In this document: one piece after another, positions 7,144 through 15,084 of the stretch
How the letters are laid out: each line of letters starts with the position of its first letter
How positions within the stretch are numbered: position 1 is the stretch's first letter
Assembly (NCBI GenBank): GCA_019090795.1
Contig: JAHRVG010000029.1
Location: forward strand, 1 to 64,000
DNA: 64,000 nt
Direction of reading: 5' to 3'
From: Paracoccaceae bacterium
Lineage (GTDB): Bacteria > Pseudomonadota > Alphaproteobacteria > Rhodobacterales > Rhodobacteraceae
Made by a program: the position numbers and the translations under genes
The notes under the pieces: generated by a model
What the model saw: only the letters and a program-made list of their open reading frames with translations
Told to the model about the DNA's origin: nothing
The model's database searches: none

Positions 7144-8073
7144 TTAGTCGTCCACTTCTGTTAACGTATTCGAGATTTTCAGGGCCACCGAGCCGTTCTT
7201 TCGGCACCCCATGGCTGCTTGGAACATTTGCTGCTCGTTGCAGGTCACTAGAACGTCCTGTTCGGTATCCACACCAATATCCAGAACTTGATCCTGCTTC
7301 CATGACAGGACTTCGTGTAAGGGCACTGCTATCTCTTTCAAAACAGCCGTCAGCAAGACATCAGTGCCTTGCAATGTGTTGGACATCGCTTTGCGCCAGA
7401 TATCTTTGCCCCCAATATCGCCGCCGCGAAACGGTTGAGAAAACGCGGCGCTCACCGTTTCAAACGCGATGTATGGGATGATGAATGTTATCAGCCCACT
7501 TTGCTCTTCCAGTGAAATTTCCATTACGACTTTTGCGCAGGCACTATCCAAGGACACAAAATCCATCTCTTCGGGGTCTTCCTTGAGCGTATCAACCCGA
7601 AATGTCACCGGAGTAACTTCCGAGAGCTTTCGCGCCAATTCACGCATCACCACATCATAGAATTTGGCAGCGATACGTTTTTCCAGGCTGGTAAAGTTAC
7701 GCGATTTTAATGAACTCGAAGAGGGCCGCCCACCCAACATTGTCTGAATCACAGGGAAGATCAGTTCTGGTTCTGCGACAACTGCCACAGTGCCACCCCA
7801 AGGGTCGGTCACAGTGACCCCGAAAAGGCTGGGATCGGGAAACGCCTCTAATGCCCCGCCAAAAGACACATAATCAAAGGATTTTAACGTTACATCAGTC
7901 TTGGTTGACAGGTAGTCGTTAAGAGTAAGAATTAATGTCGCTTGAAATTGTTCAAACAGCTCTTCCATCATGGGAAGCCGCCCATAGGTTGTTCTTGATT
8001 TTGCTATGATCTGTTCTTCCACGCACAAGGCTGGTAGGTCATCACTGGCAAGGGGTTGAACATGTTCATTCAT
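7144..8073 (-). CDS. fliM: Flagellar motor switch protein FliM
   Basis: A 309-residue protein with the FliM middle domain (LEKRIAAKFYDVVMRELARK, FIIPYIAFETV) and a C-terminal SpoA/C-ring domain (VLSWKQDQVLDIGVDTEQDV). FliM joins FliG and FliN in the C ring and sets rotation. The N-terminus reads MNEHVQPLASDDLPALCVEE; the usual CheY-binding peptide LSQxEIDALL is not recognisable. It is followed closely by the DUF6468 gene and preceded 18 bp away by fliL, a common order. Confidence 0.9.
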   Translation of the reverse strand: MNEHVQPLASDDLPALCVEEQIIAKSRTTYGRLPMMEELFEQFQATLILTLNDYLSTKTDVTLKSFDYVSFGGALEAFPDPSLFGVTVTDPWGGTVAVVAEPELIFPVIQTMLGGRPSSSSLKSRNFTSLEKRIAAKFYDVVMRELARKLSEVTPVTFRVDTLKEDPEEMDFVSLDSACAKVVMEISLEEQSGLITFIIPYIAFETVSAAFSQPFRGGDIGGKDIWRKAMSNTLQGTDVLLTAVLKEIAVPLHEVLSWKQDQVLDIGVDTEQDVLVTCNEQQMFQAAMGCRKNGSVALKISNTLTEVDD

Positions 8074-8091
8074 TGTATGCGGTGCCTGTTT

Positions 8092-8667
8092 TCATTGAAC
8101 TATAATATCTGCAATAAGCACCTCTTGGGGCGCATCGCTTTCTGTGACAGCGCGTGCTCGACGCAGAAGTTCGGACTTGAGCCTGACGACACCTATGGAG
8201 CCACTCAGGTCCCTCTCGGTCAGTTGCCGTAAATAGTGTTGAAACGCATCTCTGATATAGACCTCACGCTCGGCTACGTGGCTCGCTCCCTCGATTTTTT
8301 CGTCATAGACCAGCGCAAGGTTCAGCTTTAAAAAGCGGCTGCTTTTGCGCCCAGTTTCGGTGATCGAAACGATATTGACGATCATCTCTTTTAGGGGTGA
8401 GACGACCAGTGTGGCGTCAGCAGTTTCATGCTCCGGTTCCATTTCTGTCTCGGCGTGTTTTGATTCCACCTCGGATTCCTCACCGGTTTCTTCTTCACCA
8501 CTACCAACTATCATAGAAAGCACTTTGTCCGGACCCATGGACAGCACCAAACCACCTGCCATTGCAGTCAAGCTCAGGATCACTGCCAGAACCAAAAAAG
8601 GCCACTTTCGTGATGGCTTCTTTTCAGAAGCATTAACGGGCATCACTTCACTGTTTTTGTTAGACAT
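8092..8667 (-). CDS. fliL: Flagellar basal body protein FliL (copy 1)
   Basis: A 191-residue protein with one membrane helix at about 23-44 (WPFLVLAVILSLTAMAGGLV), an acidic Glu/His-rich linker (about 57-82), and the periplasmic FliL domain (VVSPLKEMIVNIVSITETGR, then LRQLTERDLSGSIGVVRLKS). FliL surrounds the stators and supports torque. It heads the fliL-fliM-DUF6468-motE operon, divergent from fliF. A second, more divergent FliL-like gene is at 45827. Confidence 0.88.
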   Translation of the reverse strand: MSNKNSEVMPVNASEKKPSRKWPFLVLAVILSLTAMAGGLVLSMGPDKVLSMIVGSGEEETGEESEVESKHAETEMEPEHETADATLVVSPLKEMIVNIVSITETGRKSSRFLKLNLALVYDEKIEGASHVAEREVYIRDAFQHYLRQLTERDLSGSIGVVRLKSELLRRARAVTESDAPQEVLIADIIVQ

Positions 8668-8683
8668 GGATTACCCATTGAAA

Positions 8684-8693
8684 CTATTCTTAC
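8684..8693 (+). promoter_or_regulatory. Candidate flagellar operator (CTATTCTTAC)
   Basis: A one-base variant of the recurring CTATTCTTGC word, in the 119-bp divergent gap between fliL and fliF. It lies 17 bp from the fliL start and 94 bp before the fliF start, so it could serve both. Confidence 0.5.
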
Positions 8694-8786
8694 TCTATAA
8701 TGAACAAACCGAACTGAATTATCAAGTATAAATTTTTTAACCTTGCTTTTGAAGAATTAACTAGAGTATCTATATTTAAACAATGC

Positions 8787-10433
8787 TTGAAAGTCGTGTT
8801 CTTGAGATCTTTAATTGACAATCTATCCTCACTGGGCACCACACGCCTTGCCGCTTTGGCCAGTATTGGCCTTGGTCTTGTGTTTGCCTTGTTGTTTGGT
8901 GTCGGGACAGTAATGTCACCCAGTTTTGTGCCTCTTTACAACAATCTCTCGGTTGCAGCGGCCAGTCAGGTTGTGAGCACTCTTGAGCAGGCCGGATTCA
9001 AAGTAGAAGTTTCCGGTGGCGGGTCAACGGTGAGTGTTGATCAGGATCAGATTCCGCGTGCACGTATGGCGCTGGCAGAAGGTGGTTTGCCGAATGAAGG
9101 TGTGCCAGGTTGGGAGCTTTTTGATCAATCGAACGGCGTTGGCATGAATAGCTTTATGCAAAAGATAAGCCGCCTTCGCGCTTTGGAGGGTGAGTTGGCC
9201 CGCTCAATTCAGTCATTAAGCTCGGTTAAGGCCGCGAGGGTGCATCTGGTATTGCCCGAGCGTGAAGCATTTTCACGAGTTAAGCCAGCACCGAGCGCAT
9301 CTGTCATTGTTCGAAGCCGCTCCAACGCCCAAATTTCCCAACGGCAAGCTCTGGCCGTTCGCGCATTGGTTGCCGCTGCCGTTCCTGAAATGACGCCAGA
9401 TCAAGTAACCGTCATTTCATCCAACGGAGAAGCTCTTTTGATGGATGGCAAAGAGGGCACAGCCGGGGCAACCATGGATAACATGGGTAACGACATTGAG
9501 GGCCGTTTGGTTGGTAATATTTCCAATATCCTGATGGCGCGTGTCGGGGCTGGAAATGTGCGGGTTCAGGCTACGGTAACGCTGAATCGCGAAAGCAAAA
9601 TTGTGAAAACAAAGAGTTTCGATCCGGATCAGCGGGTGGTTCGATCTACAGAGTCCAGTGAGGAATCCAGCAGTGACGGCAATTCCGGAAATCCACCCGT
9701 GGATATTGGAAACAACCTGCCGGAAGATCTGGGGGGGAACATTGGTTCCGATGCTTCCTCGAGCGAAACCGCGTCAACACGTGAAGTTGTGAACTATGAA
9801 ATAGGAAACTCCGATACCGAAACAATTCGCCAAGCGGGTGACATTGAACGCATATCGGTGGCCGTTCTGGTCAATGGTTTATATACAGTAGACGAACAAG
9901 GGGTTTCTACATACCAGGAGCGCAGCCAGCCAGAGTTGGATCGTTTGCGCCAGTTGATTGAATCCGCGTCCGGCTTTGATCAGGCCCGTGGTGACAGTAT
10001 CACAGTCGAGAGCATGCAGTTTATGGACTATAACGACGGGTTGAACGAGCCTGTAGGTGTATCCTTTAGTCAGATGCTGTCCGAGAATTTGACTTCCATT
10101 TTGCGTGGTGTCTTTGCCATTGGTTTGGTCGGCGCTGTTTTGATGCTGGGCGTTCGCCCGACTCTTAAGCTCATGCTGGAAGCTCCGGCGCCTGTAACTG
10201 AATCTACATTGTTGGTGGAAGACGTACCGCCTGCCAATGGTGGGGTTCAGTTGGCAAGCGCAGGGGCACAGGGTGCTGTGCCTCTACAGAGGCTGGATGA
10301 CAATCTACCACCACTCATCGTCAACAGCAGTAGCGACGAGCGCCAGAGAATTAGTGCTTTTACCAATATTGTGGAACAGGAGCCGGAAGAATCCATGAAA
10401 ATTATCAATCACTGGCTGACAGAGAAGGCGTAG
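8787..10433 (+). CDS. fliF: Flagellar MS-ring protein FliF
   Basis: A 548-residue protein with membrane helices at about 21-43 and 434-458 and the YscJ/FliF ring domains between (PLYNNLSVAAASQVVSTLEQ; IPRARMALAEGGLPNEGVPG; VHLVLPEREAF). A low-complexity Ser/Asn/Gly stretch near residue 290-325 is typical of the loop before the second helix. The cytoplasmic tail (about 460-548) binds FliG. It forms the rotor base and export housing. The start is uncertain: TTG 8787, GTG 8796 and TTG 8802 are in frame and none has a good ribosome site. It leads fliF-fliH-fliN-fliP-fliG. Confidence 0.94.
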   Translation: MKVVFLRSLIDNLSSLGTTRLAALASIGLGLVFALLFGVGTVMSPSFVPLYNNLSVAAASQVVSTLEQAGFKVEVSGGGSTVSVDQDQIPRARMALAEGGLPNEGVPGWELFDQSNGVGMNSFMQKISRLRALEGELARSIQSLSSVKAARVHLVLPEREAFSRVKPAPSASVIVRSRSNAQISQRQALAVRALVAAAVPEMTPDQVTVISSNGEALLMDGKEGTAGATMDNMGNDIEGRLVGNISNILMARVGAGNVRVQATVTLNRESKIVKTKSFDPDQRVVRSTESSEESSSDGNSGNPPVDIGNNLPEDLGGNIGSDASSSETASTREVVNYEIGNSDTETIRQAGDIERISVAVLVNGLYTVDEQGVSTYQERSQPELDRLRQLIESASGFDQARGDSITVESMQFMDYNDGLNEPVGVSFSQMLSENLTSILRGVFAIGLVGAVLMLGVRPTLKLMLEAPAPVTESTLLVEDVPPANGGVQLASAGAQGAVPLQRLDDNLPPLIVNSSSDERQRISAFTNIVEQEPEESMKIINHWLTEKA

Positions 10434-10436
10434 AAT

Positions 10437-11111
10437 ATGACAATGGTATTCAGCCGTAATTTTGATGAAGAAGAAAATTGGGAAAACGGGCAGGGTGGAA
10501 AGAACTGTGCCTGCGACAAGCTTACAGCCGAAGAAGTCGACGCCCTTGTTGAGGCGGCGAAAGCCGAAGCATTCCAATCCGGGCTTGACGAAGGTTATAA
10601 CTCGGCGCTGGCAAAATTTCGCGAAGAGGCCGATCAAACCCAAGGCGCGGCACTGGCTGATATTCAGTCTCAACTGCGCCGCTTGTTTGAGAATATCAAC
10701 CATCACAACACGGCGCTGGAAGCCCAGATATTGGATTTCACACTGTCAATTTGTGAACAGGTCTTCCCATATCTTCAACACACGCAGTCCCATGAACGTG
10801 CTTTGGTGCAAATCAAGAAAACCATGCGGTTAGCCCTGAACAGCCCCCATATCAATATCATGCTGTCAAACGACGCCCTGCCAAAGTTGACACCGTTCAT
10901 TGAACAATTGGCGGACGAACTGGGGATTGAGGATCAGATCAAGCTGTCACCCGATGAGAAACTTGAAGATGGTGCAACCGTGGTTGAATGGCAAAATGGC
11001 TTTATGAGTTATAATTTTGACATTGTCTGCGAGCGTATTTTAACAGCCCTGAAAACCGTTCAATCGACAATTCCGACCCCTCTTATAAAAGGAAGTGAAG
11101 AAAGTGCCTGA
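10437..11111 (+). CDS. fliH: Flagellar export ATPase regulator FliH
   Basis: A 224-residue acidic helical protein. The first half has the glycine- and alanine-spaced helix typical of FliH (AAKAEAFQSGLDEGYNSALA), and the C-terminal half resembles the V-type ATPase E-subunit fold (LDFTLSICEQVFPYL; PDEKLEDGATVVEWQNGFMS). FliH links the ATPase FliI (24185) to the C ring and holds it inactive until docking. It starts 3 bp after the fliF stop and overlaps fliN by 8 bp. Confidence 0.82.
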   Translation: MTMVFSRNFDEEENWENGQGGKNCACDKLTAEEVDALVEAAKAEAFQSGLDEGYNSALAKFREEADQTQGAALADIQSQLRRLFENINHHNTALEAQILDFTLSICEQVFPYLQHTQSHERALVQIKKTMRLALNSPHINIMLSNDALPKLTPFIEQLADELGIEDQIKLSPDEKLEDGATVVEWQNGFMSYNFDIVCERILTALKTVQSTIPTPLIKGSEESA

Positions 11112-11502
11112 AGAAACCACACCTCCAATAAGCGAAAAAACCCAAGCGCCGGAAGGTGATATCAAGAACATTTTGCCGGAATTGCAAACTGAAGAGGATA
11201 TTCAGTCCGCAAAACCGACAAGCACTCTCGAAGGTAAGTCGGGGCGGGGCAAAAGCATTGATGCCATGCTCAATGTAGACATGAATATTCAAGTTGTTCT
11301 TGGTCACAGTCGTATGCCTATTGCCGACTTGCTGAAACTCAGCCGCGGTTCGGTGATCGAGCTGGACCGGCGCATTGGCGAACCTGTTGATATTGTCATC
11401 AACCAAAGTCTCGTGGCTCGCGGTGATTTGATAAAAGTTGGCGAGAGCCGAATTGGCATTTCTTTAACAGAGATTGTCAAAGACTACATCTTTGAAAGCT
11501 GA
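11104..11502 (+). CDS. fliN: Flagellar motor switch protein FliN
   Basis: The C-terminal ~80 residues are a SpoA/C-ring domain (VDMNIQVVLGHSRMPIADLL; GSVIELDRRIGEPVDIVING-like pattern; GDLIKVGESRIGISLTEIVK), the FliN signature. The first ~55 residues are a variable Pro/Glu/Lys-rich tail. FliN forms the bottom of the C ring and anchors FliH. GTG 11104 is chosen because GGAAG sits 8 bases before it; the earlier GTG at 11095 has that site only 0-2 bases away. It overlaps the fliH end and lies 2 bp before fliP. Confidence 0.9.
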   Translation: MPEETTPPISEKTQAPEGDIKNILPELQTEEDIQSAKPTSTLEGKSGRGKSIDAMLNVDMNIQVVLGHSRMPIADLLKLSRGSVIELDRRIGEPVDIVINQSLVARGDLIKVGESRIGISLTEIVKDYIFES

Positions 11503-11504
11503 CC

Positions 11505-12359
11505 ATGGGTTTTGCCGCACCAAGACATACGGTTGATGTTTTGTCAAAAATGCTCGCAGTTTCTGGCCTGGGAATTGCGATAAGCCTTGTTCTGCCTGCG
11601 AGCGCAATCGCACAAGATACTGGCGCAAGCTTGCTGGAATCCCTTTCCGGCGCACTCAGCAATGCCCCTGCAGGATCAGATGAACGCGCTTCGCTGAGTG
11701 GCAATATCATCCAGCTGGCTGCCTTGATGACGATCCTGAGCGTTGCGCCGGGTCTCTTGGTTGTCATGACAAGCTTTACACGGTTTATCATTGTGTTTTC
11801 GATCCTGCGTTCAGCATTGGGATTAAACCAGACACCACCAAATATCGTGCTGTCCAGCATGGCCATGTTTATGACTTTTTTCGTTATGCAGCCTGTTTTT
11901 GAAGACGCATGGTCTGATGGCATCGAGCCTTTGCTAAGCAATTCAATCACCGAAACGCAGGCTTTGCCCCGAATAGCAGAGCCCTTCAAAATGTTTATGT
12001 ATGGCAATACAAGAGATCAAGATATTGAGCTTTTTCGCAATATCGCAGCGGAAAATGGAGATACAGCGACCGAGGAAAACCCGCAATCTGTGGATGATGT
12101 CGGTTGGCGAGAGCTTGTACCTGCCTTCATGATTTCGGAACTGCGCCGTGCTTTCTACATTGGCTTCCTGATTTATCTCCCCTTTGTGGCAATTGATTTG
12201 ATTGTTGCTTCGGTATTGATGGCCGCCGGAATGATGATGATGCCCCCTGTGCTGATTTCACTGCCGTTCAAGATCATATTTTTCGTCCTGATTGACGGTT
12301 GGTACATGCTGGCCGGCAGTCTGATGGAAAGTTACCTGCCGACAGTTGGAGGTGGATAA
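11505..12359 (+). CDS. fliP: Flagellar export gate protein FliP
   Basis: A 284-residue membrane protein with a cleavable signal region (about 1-36, ending ASAIAQ) and four membrane helices. Conserved FliP stretches are seen: LSVAPGLLVVMTSFTRFIIV, RSALGLNQTPPN, LVPAFMISELRRAFYIGFLI and MMMMPPVLISLPFKIIFFVL. FliP forms the core of the export gate with FliQ (26839) and FliR (30021). FliO, which helps FliP assembly in some bacteria, was not found nearby. It is followed 2 bp later by fliG. Confidence 0.96.
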   Translation: MGFAAPRHTVDVLSKMLAVSGLGIAISLVLPASAIAQDTGASLLESLSGALSNAPAGSDERASLSGNIIQLAALMTILSVAPGLLVVMTSFTRFIIVFSILRSALGLNQTPPNIVLSSMAMFMTFFVMQPVFEDAWSDGIEPLLSNSITETQALPRIAEPFKMFMYGNTRDQDIELFRNIAAENGDTATEENPQSVDDVGWRELVPAFMISELRRAFYIGFLIYLPFVAIDLIVASVLMAAGMMMMPPVLISLPFKIIFFVLIDGWYMLAGSLMESYLPTVGGG

Positions 12360-12361
12360 CT

Positions 12362-13480
12362 ATGGAACCAGCACAACTGGCACAACCCGTTAAGAGTAAA
12401 GGATTAACACCCGCTATGGCTTCTACAACATTTGCAACTCCGACAACACCAACTGCCCCACACGGGTTGCAGCGATGGAAAACATTCAAAGGCAAGGAAA
12501 AGGCTGCTATTGTTTTTCTTTGCCTTGGCGAAACGCGGGGCGCCGAGTTGATGAAGAAACTGTCTTCGGTCGAAATTGAACAGATAACAGAGGCGATTTC
12601 AGGTCTCGGTTCAATTACCGGTGAAGAAGTAGAAGCCGTTATAATGGAGTTCGCCAAGCTGTTTGCCCAGGACAGCGGCCTGATCGGATCACTTTCCATT
12701 GCGGAAAACATGCTGCGGGCGTTTTTGCCAGAAGACCAATTACAGGAAGTTCTCAATAACGTGAGAGGGCCGATCAAGGAACGTGATCTATGGGACAGGT
12801 TCAATGCGCAAGATGAAACTGTTATTGCCGAATATCTTGCAGGCGAACATGAACAAACTGCCGCTGCTATCCTTTCCAAACTGAGGCCGGCAATTGCTGC
12901 CAAAGTCATTCCACTACTTCCATCAGATGTCATGGAAGATGTCGTCGAGCGAATGATAACCATGGACTCCATTCCAAGCCTCATTATGGAACAAATAGAA
13001 GAATCCTTGCAAAGTGACGTGATGAATAACACGTCGCAACTTAAAGAGGAGGAAATGCAGCAGCATATGGCTAATATTTTTAATCACCTTCAGCCCGAGT
13101 TGTTTGCAAAGATATCATCCGGTCTGGAAACTAATTGTTCGGATACCCTTGGGGGTATCAAAAAGAAAATGTTCACATTCGATGATCTCATGGATCTTGG
13201 CCCAAGAGAACTTGCCAAGATTACCCGTAGTTTACAAGGTGACACCCTACCGCTTGCCCTTCGCGGCGCGACCAAAGAGTTGCGGGATCACTTTTTGAGC
13301 GCTCTTCCTGCCAGAAGTCGGGATATGTTACTTGAAGAAATGAATTCAATGGGGCCGGTGAAGGGGACAGATGTTCGCGGAGCTCAGATGTTGATCGTAG
13401 ACCAGACAAAAATATTGGTTGAGGAAGGTGAAGTTGCCCTGCCAACAGATGAGGAAGATGGCGACGATGATATCTTTTAG
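12362..13480 (+). CDS. fliG: Flagellar motor switch protein FliG
   Basis: A 372-residue FliG with N-terminal FliF-binding region (FKGKEKAAIVFLCLGETRGA), middle domain, and the C-terminal torque domain (FDDLMDLGPRELAKITRSLQ, ARSRDMLLEEMNSMGPVKGT). FliG transmits stator torque to the rotor. ATG 12362 follows GGAGG by about 7 bases and lies 2 bp after fliP. The TAG at 13478-13480 is only 2 bp before the right inverted-repeat copy begins, so the duplication breakpoint falls just outside the gene and leaves it intact. Confidence 0.96.
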   Translation: MEPAQLAQPVKSKGLTPAMASTTFATPTTPTAPHGLQRWKTFKGKEKAAIVFLCLGETRGAELMKKLSSVEIEQITEAISGLGSITGEEVEAVIMEFAKLFAQDSGLIGSLSIAENMLRAFLPEDQLQEVLNNVRGPIKERDLWDRFNAQDETVIAEYLAGEHEQTAAAILSKLRPAIAAKVIPLLPSDVMEDVVERMITMDSIPSLIMEQIEESLQSDVMNNTSQLKEEEMQQHMANIFNHLQPELFAKISSGLETNCSDTLGGIKKKMFTFDDLMDLGPRELAKITRSLQGDTLPLALRGATKELRDHFLSALPARSRDMLLEEMNSMGPVKGTDVRGAQMLIVDQTKILVEEGEVALPTDEEDGDDDIF

Positions 13481-13482
13481 GT

Positions 13483-13574
13483 AACGCCACAGTCTTGAAG
13501 GATCTTATGGATTTGATGGCGAGAAGCATCCGAGCTCTGTGTTGTTTTCACAACAAATTGATCAGTCAATGTAA
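13483..13574 (+). pseudogene. Orphan 3' end of the FlgN-like gene
   Basis: From about 13485 the sequence reads RHSLEG, then SYGFDGEKHPSSVLFSQQID and QSM, then TAA at 13572-13574, identical to the C-terminus of the protein at 2493-2915. It has no start or body. It was carried along with the duplicated flagellin and shows that the ancestral order was flgN-like gene then flagellin. Confidence 0.92.
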
Positions 13575-13637
13575 TTGCGTGTGGCGGCCAGAAATATTTT
13601 TCTTGTTTAAGTTCAATTCTATGGTAGCAATTGCGTA

Positions 13638-13669
13638 TGTGGCAGTCCCACACTTCGTCAGAAAGACGA
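13638..13669 (+). promoter_or_regulatory. Flagellin 2 mRNA leader with two small hairpins
   Basis: TGTGG (13638-13642) pairs with CCACA (13648-13652), and TCGTC (13655-13659) with GACGA (13665-13669). The ribosome site GGAG is at 13689-13692 and the ATG at 13698. The stems match those of copy 1, while the first loop is CAGTC here and AAACC there. The block shared upstream (about 13611-13636) is the likely promoter. Confidence 0.5.
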
Positions 13670-13697
13670 TTTAACAAAGCAGAAAACTGGAGTAGTT

Positions 13698-14534
13698 ATG
13701 TCTTCTATACTTACAAACAATGCTGCGACGTCGGCATTGTCGACCTTGCGGTCAATCAATAACAATCTTGATGAAACCCAAAACCGCATCAGTTCTGGCA
13801 TGAAAGTCAGTTCAAGCAAAGATAACGCGGCGTTTTTCAGCATCTCTGAATCGCTGAAATCCGACAGCGGGATGTTCAATGCGGTTAACGACAGTCTGAC
13901 ATTGACAAAAAACTCGATCTCGACAGCCCGGCTTGGTGCCGAAACTGTTGTTGATCTGGTTAATCAATTTTCAGAACGGGTTGCCTTTGCACAGGGCGGT
14001 TCCGACAGCGTGCGCGCATCAGTGCAGGACGAACTCGACGAGTTGGCAGCGCGGATTACCACCACGATCAGCCAGTCGACCTTTAACGGCGAAGATCTGG
14101 TGAACAGCACATCCGCTGTAACCGTTGTAACAGGTATCACCCGCAGTAGCGCCGGTTCTGTCAGCACGACAACGATCAGCTTCAACCAACAGGATTTGGG
14201 CGCAATTCAATCGGCACTCGCCGCAATTGATTTGACCACAAGTTCGACAACTGCACTTTTGGCAGCTGATCTTTCAGCCGTGACAACACAATTGACCGCG
14301 GCAACGGATTCAGCAACATCATTGGGGATCGCGGAGAAATCCATCGAGACCCAGCAGACGTTCCTGACAGAACTGACCGATCGTATCGACAGCAGTGTCG
14401 GTTCAATCGTTGATGCCAATATGGAAAAAGAGGCCGCAAGGCTTCAGTCCTTGCAGGTACAACAACAGCTGGCATCGCAATCCCTGTCGATCGCCAACCA
14501 GGCACCGCAAAATATCCTGAGCCTATTCCGCTAA
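13698..14534 (+). CDS. fliC: Flagellin, copy 2
   Basis: A 278-residue flagellin, 267 of 278 identical to copy 1, with the same conserved terminal helices. Five of the 11 changes give Ser here (positions 40, 137, 156 and 233 from Gly; 193 from Thr). It lies 146 bp before flaF-flbT, the usual alphaproteobacterial arrangement in which FlaF and FlbT adjust flagellin export and translation. Flagellin genes of alphaproteobacteria often occur in several copies, but inverted copies 11 kb apart are less common. Confidence 0.96.
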   Translation: MSSILTNNAATSALSTLRSINNNLDETQNRISSGMKVSSSKDNAAFFSISESLKSDSGMFNAVNDSLTLTKNSISTARLGAETVVDLVNQFSERVAFAQGGSDSVRASVQDELDELAARITTTISQSTFNGEDLVNSTSAVTVVTGITRSSAGSVSTTTISFNQQDLGAIQSALAAIDLTTSSTTALLAADLSAVTTQLTAATDSATSLGIAEKSIETQQTFLTELTDRIDSSVGSIVDANMEKEAARLQSLQVQQQLASQSLSIANQAPQNILSLFR

Positions 14535-14680
14535 CAGATCCATAAGGTTCTAGAGGAATAATAGGGAGGGCGGTCACGAAGAGATCGCCCGACCAAAATC
14601 CGGCTTAATCGAGCAGGTTCTGGCTGGAACATTCACCTTGTACGGAGAGACAAGGGTATTTTGAAAGAGAAGAAACGACC

Positions 14681-15079
14681 ATGGGCATAGAAGCATACAA
14701 AAGTATTATCCGAGAGTGTGAAACACCGCGTCAGATGGAACGTCGTATTTTAGCACGCATTACCGGGGCTTTGACGCAACACGCAAAGAAATATGATGAG
14801 GCTATATGCGCTGAAGAGCGTCTGGGAATCTTATACAATGGCTTGGGAGAAACCCTTGTAGAAAACCAGCTCTTTTGGCGTATTTTGAAGAATGATGTCG
14901 CATCAAAAGGGAATTCACTGGAATCCAGCTTGAAGGGGTCATTGATATCTATTGCACTTTGGGTAGAGCGGGAAACCAATTCTGTAATGGGCGGCGCAGC
15001 TGGGGTGCTTGATCTTATCGCCGTTAATCAGAACATTATTACTGGCCTGACGGGTGTGGGCACAGAACAAAAGGACTAG
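14681..15079 (+). CDS. flaF: Flagellar biosynthesis regulator FlaF
   Basis: A 132-residue helical protein matching FlaF (N-terminal IEAYKSIIRECETPRQMERR, then QLFWRILKNDVASKGNSLES). In Caulobacter and Brucella FlaF is needed for flagellin synthesis or secretion and works with or against FlbT. AGAGAAG lies a few bases before the ATG. It is 5 bp before flbT and downstream of flagellin 2. Confidence 0.9.
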   Translation: MGIEAYKSIIRECETPRQMERRILARITGALTQHAKKYDEAICAEERLGILYNGLGETLVENQLFWRILKNDVASKGNSLESSLKGSLISIALWVERETNSVMGGAAGVLDLIAVNQNIITGLTGVGTEQKD

Positions 15080-15084
15080 GGGAA

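Larger units (their letters stand above)
13483..14581 (+). repeat. Right copy of 1,099-bp inverted repeat carrying a flagellin gene
   Basis: It matches the reverse complement of 1486-2584 over its full length. It starts with the tail of a flgN-like gene and ends 47 bp after flagellin 2. Together the copies bound a 10,898-bp segment in inverted orientation. Confidence 0.95.

Noticed and set aside
8728-8756. TTAA...TTAAC words between fliL and fliF, considered as a CtrA site
   Set aside because: The spacing is about 16-17 bases, not the 7 of the CtrA consensus.
8783-8818. An 11-codon frame starting at ATG 8783 over the fliF start
   Set aside because: It has no ribosome site and ends inside fliF; it may be chance, though it complicates choice of the fliF start.
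12274-13032. A 252-codon minus-strand open frame opposite fliP and fliG
   Set aside because: The plus-strand fliG is unmistakable; the antisense product is low-complexity and Ser-rich, as is typical of shadows.
13611-13636. Sigma-28 promoter before the flagellins
   Set aside because: TTAAGTTC is present but no convincing GCCGATAA-type -10 lies at the right distance in both copies, so only a conserved block is reported.
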